Shown here piece by piece: positions 45,029 through 47,241 of a stretch of DNA of 47,241 nucleotides (within the stretch, counting starts at the first letter, position 1; the number at the start of each line of letters is the position of its first letter). The notes beneath the pieces were generated by a model. It worked only from the letters and a program-made list of their open reading frames with translations. It made no database searches and had not been told where the DNA came from. Origin of the DNA: Syntrophobacteraceae bacterium. GTDB lineage: Bacteria; Desulfobacterota; Syntrophobacteria; Syntrophobacterales; Syntrophobacteraceae. Location: contig JARLHO010000110.1 in assembly GCA_031292215.1 (NCBI GenBank), forward strand, positions 1-47,241. The letters are read 5' to 3'. The position numbers were made by a program, and so were the translations under genes.

Positions 45029-45793
45029 CTACTTTTTTAGCGCTGCAAGCCTGTCCGAAATACTGCCGGTATTGAGCGCAGGCTTCCCGGAGGCCTGCGT
45101 CATCGCAGCGGCGATATTTCCGTCTTCTTTTTCCCCACTGGTTGGGGTAAGCAGCCGCGATCGCGTATTGGCGGCGTCGGCCTTCAACCTGTCGGTATCG
45201 GCTTTTTTCTGCATCGCATCGAGTGCGACATTAAATGTTCCGCTGTCTTTCTTTATACCGGCAAGCACTTCCGCGGTGCGTGCCCGTTTCTCGGAGCGCT
45301 CTTTTTCCAACTCGGCCCGCCTCATCTCGGTTTTGGCATGATCCAGGCGTGCCCTGGCCTGCTTCAGGGCTTCAGCCGATTCCTCGACAAACTTGGTGAG
45401 ATCTTCCATCATCAGCCGGGCGTCTTGAACTTCCTGCTTTTCCCGCTCCACATCGGGCTTCATCTGCTCGAGCATGGCCACAAGTTTAGATAGACTTGCC
45501 GAAAGGGAGGCTTTCTGCTCGGGATCGCTCGCCTCGGAGTTCTGCCGGTCCAGGATGGTTGCGGCCTGGAGCCTCTGTTCGTAAAGGGCCGCGATATCAT
45601 CGGCCTCTCGGACATCGCGTTGATAATCGGCGCGCGCCTTGGCCAATTCAAGGCTGGCTTTGGACAACTGGTCGGAAAACTCCGCTATCTGGGCCTCGGT
45701 TGCGGTTTCGGGATCAATGGTCACCAAAAATTGCTGCACGGAGGTGATCGCATTTTCAGCGTGCTTCTTGAACAGATTTCCCAGAAAACTCAT
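45029..45793 (-). CDS. Coiled-coil protein of unknown function
   Basis: The 254-residue protein starts MSFLGNLFKKHAENAITSVQ, with AGGAG eight bases before the ATG at 45793. Almost all of it (about 35-200) is predicted from heptads and charge pattern to be long alpha-helical coiled coil rich in Ala, Glu, Lys, Arg and Gln. The C-terminal 50 residues are disordered. The amphipathic N-terminal helix and coiled-coil layout resemble PspA/IM30-like proteins, but no PspA signature was seen. It follows a Tim44-like gene by about 75 bases and is probably co-expressed. Confidence 0.7.
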   Translation of the reverse strand: MSFLGNLFKKHAENAITSVQQFLVTIDPETATEAQIAEFSDQLSKASLELAKARADYQRDVREADDIAALYEQRLQAATILDRQNSEASDPEQKASLSASLSKLVAMLEQMKPDVEREKQEVQDARLMMEDLTKFVEESAEALKQARARLDHAKTEMRRAELEKERSEKRARTAEVLAGIKKDSGTFNVALDAMQKKADTDRLKADAANTRSRLLTPTSGEKEDGNIAAAMTQASGKPALNTGSISDRLAALKK

Positions 45794-45867
45794 GGATTGC
45801 TCCTTTAACAAAAGGTTTTCAGCGATGTGCCCGCTTTGTCAACGTCCCCGTGGCGATCCTGCCAGGG

Positions 45868-46815
45868 TCAGCGCCCCTGGGCCTGCCCGACCTGACCTAT
45901 GGAGGTAAGCTGCCAGTCAAAAGAGCCGAGATCGCGGCAAAATGTCCAAAATTCCTCAAATTTTACGGGATTTAACCGGTCCCCGCTCACAAGTTGACCG
46001 GTATGTTCGTCTTCGGTATAGTCGAGCAGATTGGCGGTGATAAGCGCTGTGACATAATCGCGCCCCTCTTCCTGCCAAATCTCGGTAAATTCGACTTTCC
46101 TGATGGCGATGTTTTCAAGCCGGTTAATTTGCCCCAGGTTTTTCATCCCCTTAAATTCTTCCCCGAAATAGGCAACCATTTCCGGAGCGAGCATCCCGTA
46201 GATTCCATCGAGTTTGCGGTTCATCCATGCCGCCTGGACTCGAAAAAAGATATCCTGGAACTTTTCCTTAAGAGCCTCTTCCGAAAATCCCGGGTCAGTC
46301 ATACGAAACCTTTGCAACCCCTCCTCCACCTCGCCGGATCGAAGACTCTCGGCCGGTCCCATGCCGCTCGCGTCATCATAGGGCTGGGATTGGGAGGTGT
46401 TTTGAAAGATATCGGGGCGCCTCTTTTTGATGAACCTCCAGACCCAGAAAAAAATAAGCACTAAAACGATAAGATCGAGCAGCCCCATTCCGCTTCCGCT
46501 CGAGCCGTAACCGGGCCGTCCGAAAAACATGTTCCCGATCATTCCGCCCATAAAGCCGCCGGCCATTCCGGACATGAAGGAATTATTGCCCCGGGTGGGA
46601 GAACCGTAAGAAAATCCGGATCCAGACGAACCGGAGCCGGACGGCGATGACGACGAGGGCATTCTAGGCGATGAAAAACTCCTGCTTCCGCGACTTCCGC
46701 TGAAGCCACTTCTTCCGGCTCGGGCCCATGCGCTCGATTCCATGAGGAAAAAGGCCGCGCAAGATATCACGAGCAACAGTACTATGAAAGCGTTTCCCCT
46801 CGGACTGCGATTCAT
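45868..46815 (-). CDS. Tim44-like domain membrane protein
   Basis: The 315-residue protein has an N-terminal signal/anchor (about 9-28), a Ser/Gly low-complexity tract (34-108), a second hydrophobic helix (111-129, GLLDLIVLVLIFFWVWRFI) followed by KKRRPD, and a Tim44-like domain from about 160 to 310 with QDIFFRVQAAWMNRKLDGIY and ending QLTSIGQVGQ. Bacterial proteins with this architecture are conserved in Gram-negative bacteria but their function is not settled. It is the first gene of a minus-strand pair with the coiled-coil protein. Confidence 0.85.
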   Translation of the reverse strand: MNRSPRGNAFIVLLLVISCAAFFLMESSAWARAGRSGFSGSRGSRSFSSPRMPSSSSPSGSGSSGSGFSYGSPTRGNNSFMSGMAGGFMGGMIGNMFFGRPGYGSSGSGMGLLDLIVLVLIFFWVWRFIKKRRPDIFQNTSQSQPYDDASGMGPAESLRSGEVEEGLQRFRMTDPGFSEEALKEKFQDIFFRVQAAWMNRKLDGIYGMLAPEMVAYFGEEFKGMKNLGQINRLENIAIRKVEFTEIWQEEGRDYVTALITANLLDYTEDEHTGQLVSGDRLNPVKFEEFWTFCRDLGSFDWQLTSIGQVGQAQGR

Positions 46816-47142
46816 TCGATCATCCTCTCAATTGGTAAAATTCGATTGAGTGAGTTTACTAAATCTAATAACCCCGTCAATCGTGCAGGCAAGCAAACGG
46901 CTCCCGTTAGCCGCACGGTTGAAATGTCGTTTTCGTCCGGTCATCAGATATTACCATCATATCATTATCTCAACTTTTCCTGCAATGTCCGGATACCTTG
47001 CGGCAAAATTATGTAAACCCGGGAAGGGGCGACAAACCGGGTTAAAAGACCGTAGAGTACATTGGAGCACCCCCCCCTATATCCCTTTACAATTACCCAC
47101 ACATGCGCCCACCTACCTACTTTTGCAATGACTCGCGCCTAG
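46816..47142. other. Spacer after the Tim44-like gene
   Basis: No gene is supported. It should hold the minus-strand promoter of the Tim44/coiled-coil pair, which I could not place with confidence. Confidence 0.4.
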
Positions 47143-47197
47143 AGGGGCTTGGCTCGATCGCCCCCCTTTTTTTTGCAAAGGGGGGTTGGGAGGATTT
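47143..47197 (-). repeat. 55-base interspersed repeat, copy 3 (inverted)
   Basis: The reverse complement matches copies 1 and 2: C-run, AACCCCCC, TTTGCAAAAAAAA, GGGGGG, then CGATCGAGCCAAGCCCCT. One base in the loop and one in the C-run differ. It is the only repeat of this family on the opposite strand here. Confidence 0.85.
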
Positions 47198-47241
47198 ACT
47201 CTGCCGGCGCCAGAAAAAACGAAACAACTGTCCAATACACA

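Noticed and set aside
1-47241. CRISPR array or prophage
   Set aside because: No evenly spaced direct repeats with unique spacers, and no phage structural or integrase genes, were seen.

Overview
The window looks like chromosomal DNA of an anaerobic, GC-rich Desulfobacterota (former Deltaproteobacteria), probably a syntroph or sulfate-reducer relative. This rests on a QmoA/HdrA-like flavoprotein, a tungsten aldehyde:ferredoxin oxidoreductase (AOR), a Wtp-type oxyanion transporter, DUF362-ferredoxin, and interspersed G/C-run repeats. The lineage is inferred from gene content only; no rRNA or tRNA gene was found.

Layout. (1) 1-1797: a frameshifted uracil-DNA-glycosylase-like gene, then about 1 kb without a gene, partly AT-rich. 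(2) 1798-5628: a three-subunit molybdenum hydroxylase operon (2Fe-2S, FAD and molybdopterin subunits). (3) 5629-7300: repeats and gene relics (response-regulator fragment, frameshifted thioredoxin-reductase N-terminus). (4) 7302-20160: a molybdenum/tungsten block with an iron-type alcohol dehydrogenase, a wtpCBA transporter and QmoA-like flavoprotein on the minus strand, and on the plus strand moeA, a MoaD-like sulfur carrier, a ThiF/MoeB-like E1, an HTH-MoeA-periplasmic-binding fusion, an AOR and an uncharacterised AOR-linked protein. (5) 20161-25346: relics, a secreted phosphoesterase and a DUF945 protein. (6) 25347-32146: a four-gene trehalose locus, DUF5752-treT-treZ-treY. (7) 32147-38573: a palindromic repeat island, a Cache-domain chemoreceptor, a class I-like PHA synthase, a small hypothetical gene, a DUF362/ferredoxin protein and a solitary hisB. 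(8) 38574-42552: relics of a toxin-antitoxin pair, a Tat-exported protein and two transposases, around an outer-membrane beta-barrel gene and a secreted DUF2092/Gly-rich pair. (9) 42553-46815, minus strand: SPOR protein, aminotransferase, coiled-coil protein and Tim44-like protein. The end carries a third copy of a 55-bp repeat.

How it fits together. WtpABC would import tungstate or molybdate. The two MoeA proteins would insert the metal, and the MoaD/ThiF-like pair would supply sulfur for the pterin. The AOR and the molybdenum hydroxylase would use the cofactor. The alcohol dehydrogenase and AOR could form an alcohol-aldehyde-acid route, with the QmoA/HdrA-like protein as a candidate redox partner. 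The least-described parts are the HTH-MoeA-PBP fusion, the 202-residue AOR-linked protein with a beta-grasp-like middle, and the QmoA-like protein with an incomplete iron-sulfur motif. Many decayed genes and several short repeat families suggest past mobile-element activity; no intact insertion sequence or CRISPR array was seen.
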